Source of the DNA: CAWINH01 sp963837425 | GTDB lineage: Bacteria; Chloroflexota; Limnocylindria; QHBO01 | Direction: 5' to 3' | Length of the DNA stretch: 64,000 bases | Assembly (NCBI GenBank): GCA_963837425.1 | Contig: CAWINH010000012.1 | Span: forward strand, 1 to 64,000 | Shown here: one piece after another, positions 22,311 through 33,387 of the stretch | Numbering within the stretch: the first letter of the stretch is position 1 | Layout: each line of letters opens with the position of its first letter | Translations under genes and position numbers: made by a program | Notes under the pieces: generated by a model | What the model was told of the DNA's origin: nothing | Database searches by the model: none | The model's input: the letters and a program-made list of their open reading frames with translations, nothing else

Positions 22311-22790
22311 TCATCCGCCCCGCGCTGCGTGCTCGTGGCGCAGGTACCAGCGCTTGACCCAGCTCTCCGAGCCCCAGCCACCGATCGAGCCATCGGCATG
22401 GATGACCCGATGGCACGGCACCACCGGGTTCAGCGGGCACCGAGACATCGCGCCTCCCACCGCCCGCGCCGCCCGCGGGCTGCCGACGATCGCCGCGAGG
22501 TCGCCATAGCTCATCGTCCGCCCGTAGGGGATCGCGATCGCCGCGCGCCACACGGCGGCGTCGAAGGCCCCGCGGCCGGAGAGGTCCAGCGCCATGCTGA
22601 AGGTCCGGCGCCGGCCGCGGAAGTACTCGTCGAGCTGCCGGAGCGGGTCGGCCAGGGCATCGGCGTCGAGCCGGCCGGTCAGGTCCGGTTGCTCGGTGCG
22701 GGTGATCGAGCGCAACCCGACTGAGGTTGCCTCGAGCCAGAGCCGGCCGATCGGGGTCTCGAGGACGGCAATCCGCGCTTCGGCCGGCAT
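22311..22790 (-). CDS. ogt: Methylated-DNA-[protein]-cysteine S-methyltransferase
   Basis: 159 aa. Suicide repair protein that removes O6-methylguanine damage. The acceptor cysteine is Cys126 in 'NPVVPCHRVIH', followed by 'GSIGGWG', and the helix-turn-helix region 'PYGRTMSYGDLAAIVGSPRA' precedes it. No Ada-type regulatory domain. The ATG at 22790 lies 6 nt after a TAGGAT box (22802-22797), so the transcript is probably leaderless. It is inserted between clpP and clpX on the opposite strand. Confidence 0.95.
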   Translation of the reverse strand: MPAEARIAVLETPIGRLWLEATSVGLRSITRTEQPDLTGRLDADALADPLRQLDEYFRGRRRTFSMALDLSGRGAFDAAVWRAAIAIPYGRTMSYGDLAAIVGSPRAARAVGGAMSRCPLNPVVPCHRVIHADGSIGGWGSESWVKRWYLRHEHAARGG

Positions 22791-22796
22791 CGGCCC

Positions 22797-22864
22797 ATCC
22801 TAGTCGGGCGGACCATCGATCCATGGCGGCGGGGTGGGCCGCCCATGCTATCCTCCCCGGGCGC
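22797..22864. promoter_or_regulatory. Divergent near-leaderless promoters of ogt and clpX
   Basis: Minus strand TAGGAT at 22802-22797, 6 nt before the ogt start. Plus strand TATCCT at 22849-22854, 10 nt before the clpX ATG at 22865. No Shine-Dalgarno precedes either start. Confidence 0.45.
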
Positions 22865-24156
<1,292 letters not shown>

Positions 24157-24160
<4 letters not shown>

Positions 24161-25047
24161 CTCGTCTTCGCGCGGTCTTCCGCCGCGGGCGCCTCGTCGG
24201 GCAGGCCCGCGGCCGCTCGCGTCAGCACGACCCGGTGCGGGAACGGAATCTCGATGCCCTCGGCGTTGAACGCCGCCAGCACGCGCTTCCGAAGCTCCCC
24301 GGTCACCCCCCACTGCTCGGCGGGCCGGACGCGACCGAGGACCTTGAGGTCCACCGACGATTCGCCCAGGCTGTTGACGCGCACGACGGTCGGCGGCTCC
24401 AGCAACTTCGGCCCCCAGTCCGGATCGTCCGCCAGCTGCTGCCCGATCCGGTTCACGACTGCCATGGCCTTGTCGATATCGGTGTCGTAGGCCACCGAGA
24501 TGTCGAGGTTCACGCGTGACCAGTCGCTGGTCATGTTCGAGGCGACCGTGATCTGCCCGTTCGGCACGGTGTGCAGGGTCCCGTTGAGGTCCCGCAGGAC
24601 GGTCCGGCGCAGGCTGATCTCCTCCACCAGGCCGGAGACGCCGGCGATGCCGACGACGTCACCGACGCTGTACTGGTTCTCGGCGATGATGAAGATCCCG
24701 GCCAGCCAGTCGCGGAAAATGGCCTGCGCCCCGAAGCCCACCGCGATGCCGACGACACCCAGGCCGGCCAGCGCGGGCGCGATCTCGATGCCCACGGTGC
24801 TGAGCACCATCAGCAGCGCGATGGCGCCGATGACGATGGCCGAGATGCCGACCGCAAGGTCCTGCAGGGTGTTGATCCGCTGCTCCAGCTCTTCGCGTGC
24901 CACGTCGTCCAGCTCGGAGGCGCGTCGAGCGAGGACGCGTTTCGCAGTAACCGACGCACCTCGTCGCACCCCGAGCTCGACCCCGAAGGCCACGACCACG
25001 ATCGCCACGACGGCGATCGGCGTCCACGTCCAGTCCTGGAAGGTCAT
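24157..25047 (-). CDS. Small-conductance mechanosensitive channel (MscS family)
   Basis: 296 aa. Three membrane spans at about 8-28, 62-85 and 90-115; the pore helix region reads 'GIAVGFGAQAIFRDWLAGIF', a clear MscS TM3 match. Then a beta domain ('YSVGDVVGIAGVSGLVEEIS', 'VPNGQITVASN') and an alpha/beta C-terminal domain. It opens under membrane tension to release solutes in osmotic downshock. TACCAT (25060-25055) ends 7 nt before the ATG, so the transcript appears leaderless. The stop interlocks with clpX. The final 20 residues are polar and variable. Confidence 0.92.
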
Positions 25048-25190
25048 GCCCGTGATGGTAACAATCGCGGTCAGGGGTACGACCGGTCATCCGGGGACAG
25101 TACTTTGGGTCGCTCAACCTCCGGCACGGGAGCGGGCTAGGATGAGCACCTCACTGCGCTGCAGTGCACCAGGAGGGCAGCAAGTCCGCG

Positions 25191-26552
25191 ATGACCTCGA
25201 ACACGCGACGTCCCGGGTTCCGCCTGTGGGGTGGGGATTCGGCAGACGAGCCCGACGAGTCGGCAACCGAGCAGGGCAAGACCGAGCAGGGCAAGACCGA
25301 GCAGCCCGCATCGGAGGGTGCCGTCACGCCGCCGCCGGAGGTGCCAGCACCCGAGGGTGCGACCGCGGAGCCGCCGACGCCGGAGCCGTCTCCAGAATCG
25401 GCCGGCTTCCTCGCCAGCCTGGTGACCGCCATGCGGAGTGTCGCCGAAGAGGCGCGCGATGCGAGCCTCGCTGACTTCCGCGCCTCGGTCGAAACGCGCA
25501 TCAGCGAGCAGGAGGCGACCGCCGCAGAGCGAGCCGACGACCTGCGCCGCCAGGCGGACGTCGACATCGCGGGCATCGGCGACTGGGAGCGATCCGAGGT
25601 CGAGCGCGTGAAGAAGGAGGCCGAGCAGCGCACCGAGGCGCGCCGGAAGCAGCTCGATAAGCAGCTGCAGGATCACGAGGCCGCGAGCGAGCAGCAGGTC
25701 GCCACCCTTCGCGGGCGTCTGGCTGCCCACGAAGAGGAGCTGGCCGCCTTCTTCAGCCAGCTCACCGAGATCCATGACCCGGGCGCGTTCGTCGCCGCTG
25801 CCAAACGGATGCCAAGGCCTCCACAGATCAGCGGCGGCACGTCGGCCGAGGCGGCCACTCCGCGCCAGACCCTCGACATGCGACTCGCCGCGCTCGGCGT
25901 CGAGCGGGCGGATGCGAGCGTCGCCACCGAACCTCCGCCTCCAGCCGCAGCCGCGCCGGAAACCGAGACCCCGCCACCCGCTGCCGAAGCGCCGACTCCC
26001 GAAGCGCCGACTCCCGAGGCGCCGACCCCCGAGGCGCCGACCCCCGATGCGCCCGCGGCGCAGGCGGCGCCAACCGAGGCGCCGACCCCCGAGGCGCCCA
26101 CGAATGAGGCGGCGCCAGCCGAGGCGCCCGAGGGAGCGCCGGAGATCGAGGCGCCCGCGGCCGAGTCGAAGCCCGACGTTGCGGCGCGCAACGCACAGCT
26201 TGCGGATCGACTGGCGCAGCTCGACACACAGCTGACCGCGGCGCGCGAAGCCGAGCCGGCCCCGTCGAACGGAAATGGAGAGCCGGATACTTCCGACGAG
26301 ATGTCGACGGCGATCGTCGTGAAGGGGCTGGGCAGCTTTGGCGCCATCACGTCCTTCAAGCAGGCGCTCGAGCGTGTGGACGGCGTCCTGGGGGTCACTC
26401 TCAGCCTGGGCCCGACCGGCGAGTTCGTGTACCGGGCCAGCCACGGGGTCGACTTCGACCTGGCCGCCGCCGTCCGCTCCATCGAGGGGCCGACCGCGGA
26501 AATCGAGCAGACCGAGGGAACCCTGCGGGTCTCCGTCAGCCGCAACCGATAG
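25191..26552 (+). CDS. Proline-rich coiled-coil protein with small C-terminal alpha/beta domain
   Basis: 453 aa, no known family as a whole. Order: acidic/Pro-rich tail (1-70), a charged coiled coil (about 75-185, 'ADVDIAGIGDWERSEVERVK', many Glu/Arg heptads), a low-complexity linker with EAPTP pentapeptide repeats encoded by exact 15-bp units (25986-26045), a second short coiled coil ('AARNAQLADRLAQLDTQLTA'), then a compact C-terminal domain (about 370-453) with a beta-alpha-beta-beta-alpha-beta pattern ('AIVVKGLGSFGAITSFKQAL'). An AGGAGGG lies 14 nt before the ATG; a GTG at 25164 is an alternative start. TAGGAT at 25138-25143 is a likely -10 box. It could scaffold a cell-pole or envelope structure, as DivIVA-like proteins do; that is inference. 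Confidence 0.65.
   Translation: MTSNTRRPGFRLWGGDSADEPDESATEQGKTEQGKTEQPASEGAVTPPPEVPAPEGATAEPPTPEPSPESAGFLASLVTAMRSVAEEARDASLADFRASVETRISEQEATAAERADDLRRQADVDIAGIGDWERSEVERVKKEAEQRTEARRKQLDKQLQDHEAASEQQVATLRGRLAAHEEELAAFFSQLTEIHDPGAFVAAAKRMPRPPQISGGTSAEAATPRQTLDMRLAALGVERADASVATEPPPPAAAAPETETPPPAAEAPTPEAPTPEAPTPEAPTPDAPAAQAAPTEAPTPEAPTNEAAPAEAPEGAPEIEAPAAESKPDVAARNAQLADRLAQLDTQLTAAREAEPAPSNGNGEPDTSDEMSTAIVVKGLGSFGAITSFKQALERVDGVLGVTLSLGPTGEFVYRASHGVDFDLAAAVRSIEGPTAEIEQTEGTLRVSVSRNR
25986..26045 (+). repeat. Four 15-bp tandem units encoding EAPTP
   Basis: Units start at 25986, 26001, 26016 and 26031 and differ only by synonymous third-position changes. Degenerate copies continue to about 26130. 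Copy number may vary between strains. Confidence 0.85.
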
Positions 26553-26587
26553 CGGAGATCCCTCCCGGGCCATGCTAGACTGCGCCG

Positions 26588-26802
26588 CACGGCGCAGACC
26601 GTGAGGAGTACCCCTCAATCGGCCGCGAGAGACGGCAGGCCATCGGCTGAAAGCCCGCCTCGGCGCGAGTGGGAGAAGGTCGCACGCGAGCCGGACGGGT
26701 CCGCCCGATAACGCGGGTCGAGGGTGGCATCGGCCTCCGATGCCGCCGAACGAAGGTGGTACCACGACGAGCCCGTTCGTCCTTCGACGAGCGGGCTTCT
26801 TG
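26588..26802 (+). promoter_or_regulatory. T-box riboswitch leader of valS
   Basis: The conserved T-box core is at 26749-26767 (AACGAAGGTGGTACCACG), with TGGT at 26757-26760 that pairs with an uncharged tRNA acceptor end. A GC-rich terminator stem (GAGCCCG 26769-26775 with CGGGCTT about 26793-26799) follows and is alternative to the antiterminator. Stem I shows the AGTA specifier-loop motif (26607-26610) and, opposite it, a GTC valine codon (26679-26681) as likely specifier. A TAGACT -10 box is at 26576-26581. Uncharged tRNA-Val would allow read-through into valS. Confidence 0.88.
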
Positions 26803-26824
26803 CATGCCGGAAGGGACTGGACCG

Positions 26825-29519
26825 ATGACGAGGGAGGCGAGACGGGAGCTGGCACCGCGCTACGACGCCGGGGCCGTCGAGCCGGGAATCTACGACCGCT
26901 GGCTGGAGAGCGGTGCCTTCACGCCCGCGGCCGAGGCGCCGTCGGGCGCGGAGCGATTCGTCATCATCCAGCCGCCGCCCAACGTCACCGGAGCGCTCCA
27001 CCTGGGTCATGCGCTGACGGCGACCGTCGAGGATGCCTTCATCCGATACCACCGCATGCGCGGAGACGACACGCTGTGGCTGCCGGGTGTCGACCACGCC
27101 GGCATCGCCGCCCAGTTCGTCCTGGATCGCATCCTGGCCGAGGAGGGGGAGAGCCGCCAGTCCCTGGGGCGGGAGCGCTATCTCGAGCGGATGTGGCAGT
27201 TCATCAACGAGACCCGCGACATCATCGGCAGCCAGCATCGGCGCCTGGGGGCCAGCCTGGACCCCACGCGGCTGCGGTTCACGATGGACGAGGGGAGCGC
27301 TCGTGCGGTCCGCGTCGCGTTCAAGCGGCTGTGGGACGCCGGGCTCGTGTACCGCGGTGAGGCGCTCGTCAACTGGTGCCCCCGCTGCCGCACCACGATC
27401 AGCGACCTGGAGAACATCCACCGCGAGGAGATGGGGACCCTCTGGACGGTCCGCTACCACCTGGCGGGCCCGGACGGCAGCCCTGACCCGCGGACCTGGA
27501 TCAGCGTGGCCACCACCCGACCGGAAACGATTCTGGGTGACACCGCGATCGCCGTCCATCCCGGGGACGAACGCTACCGGGACCTGGTCGGCCGCGAGGC
27601 GATCCTGCCGTTCGGCGGCCGCCGCCTGCCGATCGTTGCCGACGACGCGGTCGATCCGGCGTTCGGCACGGGGGCGGTGAAGATCACCCCGGCCCACGAT
27701 TTCGACGACTACGAGCTCGGGAAGCGTCACGGGCTGCCGATGATCAGCGTCCTCGACGAGGACGCCCGGATGAACGAGGCGGGCGGCGCGTTCGCCGGCC
27801 TCGACCGCTACCGGGCGCGGGAAGCTGTCCTCGATCGGCTGCGGGAGATGGGGGACCTCGAGGCGGAAGCGCCCCATCAGATGGTCGTGGGCCACTGCGA
27901 CCGCTGTGACACCGTGGTCGAGCCCCGCCTCTCGGTGCAGTGGTTCATCCGCGTCAAGCCGCTCGCCGAGCGCGCCCTGGCCAGCGTTCGCGAGGGCCGG
28001 ACTCACATTGTCCCGGCCCACTTCGAGAAGGTGTTCGCCCACTGGATGGAGAACATTCACGACTGGGCGGTTGGCCGCCAGCTGTGGTGGGGCCATCGCA
28101 TCCCGGCCTGGTACTGCGCTGATGGCCATATCACGGTGTCCGATGCCGCGGACGGCCCGGACGCCTGCGCGGAGTGCGGCCGCCCCGCCTCGGCGATGAC
28201 CCAGGAGTCGGACATCTTCGATACGTGGTTCAGCAGCGGCCTCTGGCCGTTCTCGACCCTCGGCTGGCCGGACGACACCCCGGATCTCCGCCGCTTCTAT
28301 CCGACTTCGGTGATGGAGACGGCGTACGAGATCCTGTTCTTCTGGGTTGCGCGGATGATGATGCTGGGCCTCTTCTGCACCGACGTCGAACCGTTCCACA
28401 CGGTCTACCTGCACGGGATCGTGCGCGACCCGTACGGACAGAAGATGAGCAAGACGAAGGGAAACGTCGTCGATCCACTCGAGATGATCGGCGAGATCGG
28501 CGCCGATGCCCTTCGCCTGGCGCTCGTCTCCGGCAATGCGCCCGGCGTCGATCAACGGCTCACCGCCGCCCGGCTGACCGGTGCCCGGAACTTCACGAAC
28601 AAGCTGTGGAACGCGGCGCGCTGGGTGCTCGGCAGTCGCACGTCGGCGGCGACCGGCGCCGACCCTGCGTCCACGCTCGCGCAGGATTGGATTCGCTCGC
28701 GGCTCGCGGTCTGCGTGGAGCGCGCGACGCGGCAGCTCGAATGAGCTCGACCTGTCCGGCTACGCCGCGACCGTCCACGAGTTCGCCTGGAGCGAGTACT
28801 GCGACGCGTTCATCGAGATGGCGAAGATCGACCTGCGGCGGGCCGATGCGACCCCCGGGCAGCGCGCGGGCACCTGGAGGACCGCTGCCGAGGTGCTCGC
28901 CGAGCTGTTGCGCCTCCTGCACCCGATCACCCCCTTCGTCACCGAGGAGATCTGGGGATCGCTGCGTGCGAGCGATCCGGCGCTGGCGCCCAACGAGCCG
29001 TTGCTGATCAGCGCCCGCTGGCCGGAGCCCGGGGAGCGTCACTCCGACGTCGAAGCAGACGGGGACCGGCTGCTTGAACTCGTCCGTGACCTTCGCGACC
29101 AGCGCAGCAACCTCGGGATCCCGGCATCCGCGTGGCTGCCCGCCACGGTGATGAGCGCGAACACGGCGGCGCACGCCATCCTGGTCCGTGGGAGGCCCTA
29201 TATCGAGGGGTTGGCACGCCTGCGACCACTCGGGATCCTGGAGCCGGATACTGCACCGGAGCTTCCGCCGCATGCGTCAAACGCCCACCTGGGCACCTCG
29301 TGGATCGCGATCGAGGCTGCGTCCGTGGGGGATGAGGCGCGAAGCCGCAGGGCGCGCCGCGAGGCTGAGCTGCGCACTGCGATCGACCGTCTCCGCGCAT
29401 TGCTGGCGACCGAGGCGTTCGTGGGGCGGGCGCCGTCCGGGGTCGTGGAGCGCGAGCGAGATCGCCTCGCCGACCTCGAGGGCCAGCTGCTCCGGCTCGG
29501 TGGGCGGGACGCGACGTGA
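26825..29519 (+). CDS. valS: Valine-tRNA ligase, interrupted by a single-base frameshift
   Basis: Class Ia synthetase that charges tRNA-Val. HLGH is at residues 59-62, 'YGQKMSKTKGNVVDPLE' (KMSKT, about 540-544) is present, the editing domain lies between, and a C-terminal coiled-coil arm ends the protein. Reading from 26825 meets TGA at 28742 after 639 codons, just after 'ERATRQLE'; the protein resumes in the next frame as 'NELDLSGYAATVHEFAWSEY' and continues to 29519. Removing one base near 28739-28742 restores a protein of 897 aa, normal for ValS, with no residue missing. Since valS is essential and all motifs are intact, a sequencing or assembly error is most likely. Start 26825 follows GGAAGGG; an in-frame ATG at 26804 overlaps the terminator. 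Confidence 0.93.
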
Positions 29520-29598
29520 GCCGTTGATGGGGAGCGCGTGCCGGCCACTGCTAGAATCGCCGCGCTGACCCACCACCAGGAGGGGTATTCAACCTCGC

Positions 29599-30333
29599 AT
29601 GTCATTCCTCCGACGCAAGAAGAACGATGACGCCACGCAACCGCCGCCCCCGGCCGCGGTCCAGGAGGACGTTTCCGCCCAGCAGTACTCGCTGAAGCTG
29701 ACCTACATGGCACGGTCCTCAGACGGCCTGCGCATGCAGCCCGATCCCGCCGTTCGCGCTCTGCTGCCGGGCGTCGTGGAGCCGCTCGCGAGCTCCCCGG
29801 TGGAGAGCATCGAACCCCTGCCGATCGAATACGGGGACGCGGCGCCGACGATCGAGCGCTTCAACGAGATGCAGCAATGGGTTCTGGCGCGCCGCGAGGT
29901 GAGTCCCATCGCACGGCACGGCCTTTACGTGCTGGAGCTCACCGACGCCTTGGACATGACGGTCGACACGTTCGCCTGCGCGCTCCTCCACGGCGAGGTC
30001 GACACGAGCGGCTATCCCGAATACAACGCGATCGTGGGGGGCCTCGCCAGCCACTGGGACGAGTTGTCCGGCGAGCTCATCGTGCGCGCGGTCGTCGGGT
30101 GGGGCGGCAAGGGCCTGCGCGGCGACACCGAGCGCATCGGGCAACGGCTGCTCAGCTCGCTCTATCAGCAGGTCATCGCCACCGGCTACAGCCTCGGGGC
30201 GGCCGATGTGACCCGCGCCCCACAGATCCACGGGCGCAGCGGGCTGGTGTGCGCGCATTGCGGTTTCGAGGCCGCGGGTGCCGGCGCCTTCTACTGCCCG
30301 AAGTGCGGAATGAGGATGGCGCGCGGAGCCTGA
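29599..30333 (+). CDS. Hypothetical protein with C-terminal zinc ribbon
   Basis: 244 aa. Residues 1-35 are basic then Pro/Gln-rich; 40-200 form an alpha/beta or helical domain with no known signature ('RFNEMQQWVLARREVSPIAR', 'SHWDELSGELIVRAVVGWGG'). The C-terminus has two CxxC pairs, 'LVCAHCGFEA' and 'FYCPKCGMRM', a classic zinc ribbon. The ribosome site AGGAGGGG precedes the ATG by about 13 nt and a TAGAAT box is at 29552-29557. It is upstream of the receiver-ParA gene on the same strand (111-bp gap), so a related role in localisation or pilus/secretion control is possible but unproven. Confidence 0.6.
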   Translation: MSFLRRKKNDDATQPPPPAAVQEDVSAQQYSLKLTYMARSSDGLRMQPDPAVRALLPGVVEPLASSPVESIEPLPIEYGDAAPTIERFNEMQQWVLARREVSPIARHGLYVLELTDALDMTVDTFACALLHGEVDTSGYPEYNAIVGGLASHWDELSGELIVRAVVGWGGKGLRGDTERIGQRLLSSLYQQVIATGYSLGAADVTRAPQIHGRSGLVCAHCGFEAAGAGAFYCPKCGMRMARGA

Positions 30334-30444
30334 GGGCCGGTACTTTCGGGTCATCCGCACAGGCTGCAGTCCCATTGTTCGGAGGGTGGGTGCGGCGGAT
30401 AGTGGTGCGGTCTGGAACAGACCGATTCAATTCGGAGGAGCCGA

Positions 30445-31662
30445 ATGGAGCACCCCACTGTCCTGCTCGCGCTGGATGGCGACCATCAGCCAGTCGCAGA
30501 CGCGCTGATGCGCGCAGGCTTGGCGCCGGTCGCCGATTCGGCGGAGACCCTGGCGCATCTCGAGTCCGGTGGTCGCGTGGACCTGGCCGTGCTCGACTGC
30601 GACCTGCCTCCAGAGCGGGCGGCGCGGGCCTATGCGGCCCTGCACGGTGCAGCTGCGGTCCCAACCCTGCTCCTGTTCGGCGACCTGCTCCCCGATTTTC
30701 TCAGCGAGGCGACGAGCAGCACGGACGAGTACGCCGTCAAGCCGCTGCCGCCCGATGCGCTCGTCTATCGCCTCCAGGCCCTGCTCATTCGGGCCGGGCA
30801 TGGACTCCCGACTGACGGCGGCGGGTGGGCGCCGGCGACTTCGACGGAAGAGACGACGATCGGGGAAGGCCACGTGGTTGCGGTATTCGCCCCGAAGGGC
30901 GGTGTCGGCAAGACGACGGTCGCCGTGAACATGGCTGTCGCCCTCCGCGAGCAGACGCGCACCCGGGTCCTCCTCTTCGATGCGGACGTGGGGGTTGGCA
31001 ATGTCACCTCGGTGCTCGAGGTGCCGTACCGCATGGGCCTCGCGGACCTGGCAGACTCACCGCAGTCGGAATGGACCGATGCAGCCTTCGAGCAGTGCAT
31101 CGCGACCCACCCCGGGTCTGGGGTGCGTGTCATGTCCTGGGGCACCGATCCGGGGGAGTCGGAGCTCGTCACCGTAGACCTGCTCCTGGCCGCCATGCGC
31201 TGGGGCCGAGCCCACCATTCCTACGTCGTCGTCGACACCCATCCGGGCTACGACGATCGGACGATGGCGATGCTGACCCTCGCCAGCGAGATCTTCCTCG
31301 TCGTCACCCCCGAGGTCGGAGCGCTGCGCAACAGCGCACAGTTCCTCGAGCTGGCGCGGCAGGTCGGCCTCGGAGACACGGTGCGGGTCGTGGTGAATCG
31401 CGCGAATCACGGCATTCGTGGCTCGGACATCGAGGAGGCCCTGAAGCTCCCCGTTGCCGCCACCGTCGTGTCGAACGGCCCGAAGGCGGTGATCGCCGCC
31501 AACGAGGGCACGCCGCTCATTACGAAGTTCCCCAAGGAGAAGATCTCGACCGACCTTCACGGCGTGGCGCGCCTCGTGACGCAATCGGGCCAGCAGGCCG
31601 AAGAGACCACGGCTCGGCGCCCGTGGTGGGCAGCGCTCGTGTCGCGCGCCTCGAACGCCTGA
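30445..31662 (+). CDS. Receiver-like plus ParA/MinD-type ATPase (CpaE/TadZ family)
   Basis: 405 aa. Residues 1-115 form a response-regulator receiver-like fold with Asp51 in 'LAVLDCDLP' at the phosphorylation position and Lys about 99 ('YAVKPLPPD'). The ATPase domain starts near 143 with the deviant Walker A 'KGGVGKTT' (151-158), then 'VLLFDADVGVGN' and 'HSYVVVDTHPG'. This layout is that of CpaE/TadZ, which marks the site of Tad pilus assembly, but no tad gene is visible here. A strong GGAGGAG precedes the ATG. A second protein of this type is at 54451-55599. Confidence 0.85.
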   Translation: MEHPTVLLALDGDHQPVADALMRAGLAPVADSAETLAHLESGGRVDLAVLDCDLPPERAARAYAALHGAAAVPTLLLFGDLLPDFLSEATSSTDEYAVKPLPPDALVYRLQALLIRAGHGLPTDGGGWAPATSTEETTIGEGHVVAVFAPKGGVGKTTVAVNMAVALREQTRTRVLLFDADVGVGNVTSVLEVPYRMGLADLADSPQSEWTDAAFEQCIATHPGSGVRVMSWGTDPGESELVTVDLLLAAMRWGRAHHSYVVVDTHPGYDDRTMAMLTLASEIFLVVTPEVGALRNSAQFLELARQVGLGDTVRVVVNRANHGIRGSDIEEALKLPVAATVVSNGPKAVIAANEGTPLITKFPKEKISTDLHGVARLVTQSGQQAEETTARRPWWAALVSRASNA

Positions 31663-31732
31663 GGCCCGCACACCCCCGCCATCCCGCCGCCGCGTTGCAC
31701 CGCTTCGAGCGGGCTGCCATCATGCGGCAGCC

Positions 31733-32065
31733 GTGCCGACCTACGATTACCAGTGCCGAAGCTGCGGGCACACCGTCGAGGTGATCCACCCGATGCTCGA
31801 CGACGGCCCGTCCGTCTGCGAGCGATGCGGGGGAGAGCTGCGCCGCGTCCTGTATCCCACCGGGATCATCTTCAAGGGAAGCGGCTTCTACAAGACTGAC
31901 TCGCGATCGGCGAGCTCCGCGACCGTCGGCGGCGGCGCCGCCCGATCCGCGAGCGACAAGGAGTCATCGAAGGGCTCGAGCGACGCGGCGTCGGAGAAGG
32001 CGTCGAGCAACACGTCCAAGCCGGACGGGGGCGAGAAGGACAGGAAGAAGTCGAGCCCGGGCTAA
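31733..32065 (+). CDS. FmdB-type zinc-ribbon protein
   Basis: 110 aa. The N-terminal 'MPTYDYQCRSCGHTVEVIHP' and 'SVCERCGGELRRVLYPTGII' are the classic FmdB putative regulator pattern with two CxxC pairs; 'FKGSGFYKTDSR' follows as in the family. The last 50 residues are a low-complexity Ser/Lys/Asp tail. The family's role is unclear (first linked to formamidase regulation). Start is GTG at 31733. Its stop overlaps the stop of the convergent cysteine-rich gene in CTAA. Confidence 0.88.
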   Translation: MPTYDYQCRSCGHTVEVIHPMLDDGPSVCERCGGELRRVLYPTGIIFKGSGFYKTDSRSASSATVGGGAARSASDKESSKGSSDAASEKASSNTSKPDGGEKDRKKSSPG

Positions 32066-33387
32066 GCCGATCGGGCCTGCTGGGTGCCGCACCGGCGACA
32101 GAATCGAGCCGAAGCGGAGAGCGACAGGCCGCACTCGCCGCACGACTGCACCCCGACGTGGCTGCCGGCACCCGCGACCTCACGAGCGGAGGCCTCCCAG
32201 AACCCTCGAGCTCCCCTCGCGACCGCCTCCTGCTGCAGTGCTGCGAGCTCTGCCGCGCTCGGGGTCGCGCCCCGTGAGCGATAGGGGAGAACGTTCGGCT
32301 GAGCTGCTGCCACCGGCCCCTCGCCGGGGTCACCGAGCCCCAGGAGATCGAGTTGCGCTCGTCGCGCGGCGAGGGCGGGGTCGTCGGCGGAGGCCGCGGC
32401 CGCGACGCGCTCGTCATCGGCCGGGGCCTGCGGCGCGGCGGGGATCTGCGGGGCGGCGGGGATCTGCGGGGCGGCGGGCGCCGGTGGAGCCGGCGTGGGG
32501 CGCGGCAGATGAAGGATCGTCTCGGAGACGGGCCGAATGGGCGTGGGGGGTGGCGGCGGCGACGGCCGTTCGGCGACGACCGGCTCCTCGGCGACGACCG
32601 GCTCCTCGGCGACCACCGGCTCCGGCTCGGTTGCCGCGACCTCGGGCTCGGGCGCTGCCTCCGGTGGCTCAGTCGGGAGCGACGGCTCCGCCATCGGCTC
32701 GGTTTCGGGCTCGGGGAGCATGGCGAACCGGGCGTCCTCCTCCCAGACGAGCGGCACATCCGGTGGCGCCACCTCGGCGGCAAGGAAAGGCTCGGCGAAT
32801 GGCTGGGGCTCGGGTGCCGGCGGCTCTTCGACCGGCTCGTCGGCGACGATCGGCTCCCCATTGAGCGATTCGGCGCCGGTCAGCAATGGCCCGGCTGCCG
32901 CCTCCCAGAGATCGGCCTCCGCGACCGGGGATGGCAGGTCGCTCTGTGGCCAGGCCTCGACGCCCAGTCGTCGCTGGAGCTCGTCGGCGGCGAGATCCGC
33001 GGCGTTCGCCTCGGCAAGGTCTGGATGGCCGGCCTGGAAGGTCGCCTCGAACCGCTCGCGCAGGTCGTCGGTTCCCGGAATCGGAACGCATGTCCGGCAG
33101 CGACCGGCTTCGTCGTTCCAGCAGTTGACGCACGTGTACTGCCGGCAGTTGATGCAGAAGTTGAACGACTCATGGAAGGCGTCGAGCTGCTGCGACGCCA
33201 GGGAGGCCTCTTCCGAGCGCATCGCATCGCCAACCGCATCGGTGAGCGCGTCCTGGCTCATGATGTAGTTGCGGAGGCCCGAGATCAGGCCGCGCGTCTT
33301 CCTGATCGTGTTCAGGCGCGTAGGGGCGGCGAACTCGTATCGAGTGCCGCACCGTTCGCAGAAGGATTCCGTGAGCGCTTCGGGCAT
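32062..33387 (-). CDS. Cysteine-rich, proline-rich double zinc-ribbon protein
   Basis: 441 aa. The N-terminal region has several CxxC pairs: 'FCERCGTRYEF' (9-12), 'FCINCRQYTCVNCWNDEAGR' and 'CRTCVP' (about 77-100). A long Pro/Ala/Glu-rich region (about 150-345) with repeated 'EPVVAEE' and 'AAPQIPA' units follows. The C-terminus ends in another ribbon, 'CGECGLSLSASARFCRRCGT'. It probably bridges proteins at the membrane or nucleoid; no enzyme motif is present. A TATACT box on the minus strand at 33436-33431 could be its promoter. It is convergent with FmdB. Confidence 0.65.
   Translation of the reverse strand: MPEALTESFCERCGTRYEFAAPTRLNTIRKTRGLISGLRNYIMSQDALTDAVGDAMRSEEASLASQQLDAFHESFNFCINCRQYTCVNCWNDEAGRCRTCVPIPGTDDLRERFEATFQAGHPDLAEANAADLAADELQRRLGVEAWPQSDLPSPVAEADLWEAAAGPLLTGAESLNGEPIVADEPVEEPPAPEPQPFAEPFLAAEVAPPDVPLVWEEDARFAMLPEPETEPMAEPSLPTEPPEAAPEPEVAATEPEPVVAEEPVVAEEPVVAERPSPPPPPTPIRPVSETILHLPRPTPAPPAPAAPQIPAAPQIPAAPQAPADDERVAAAASADDPALAARRAQLDLLGLGDPGEGPVAAAQPNVLPYRSRGATPSAAELAALQQEAVARGARGFWEASAREVAGAGSHVGVQSCGECGLSLSASARFCRRCGTQQARSA

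Noticed and set aside
28742..28744. Programmed frameshift or UGA recoding in valS
   Set aside because: No shift-prone slippery run or RNA structure like known recoding sites, and recoding in valS is not known; a sequence error is simpler.
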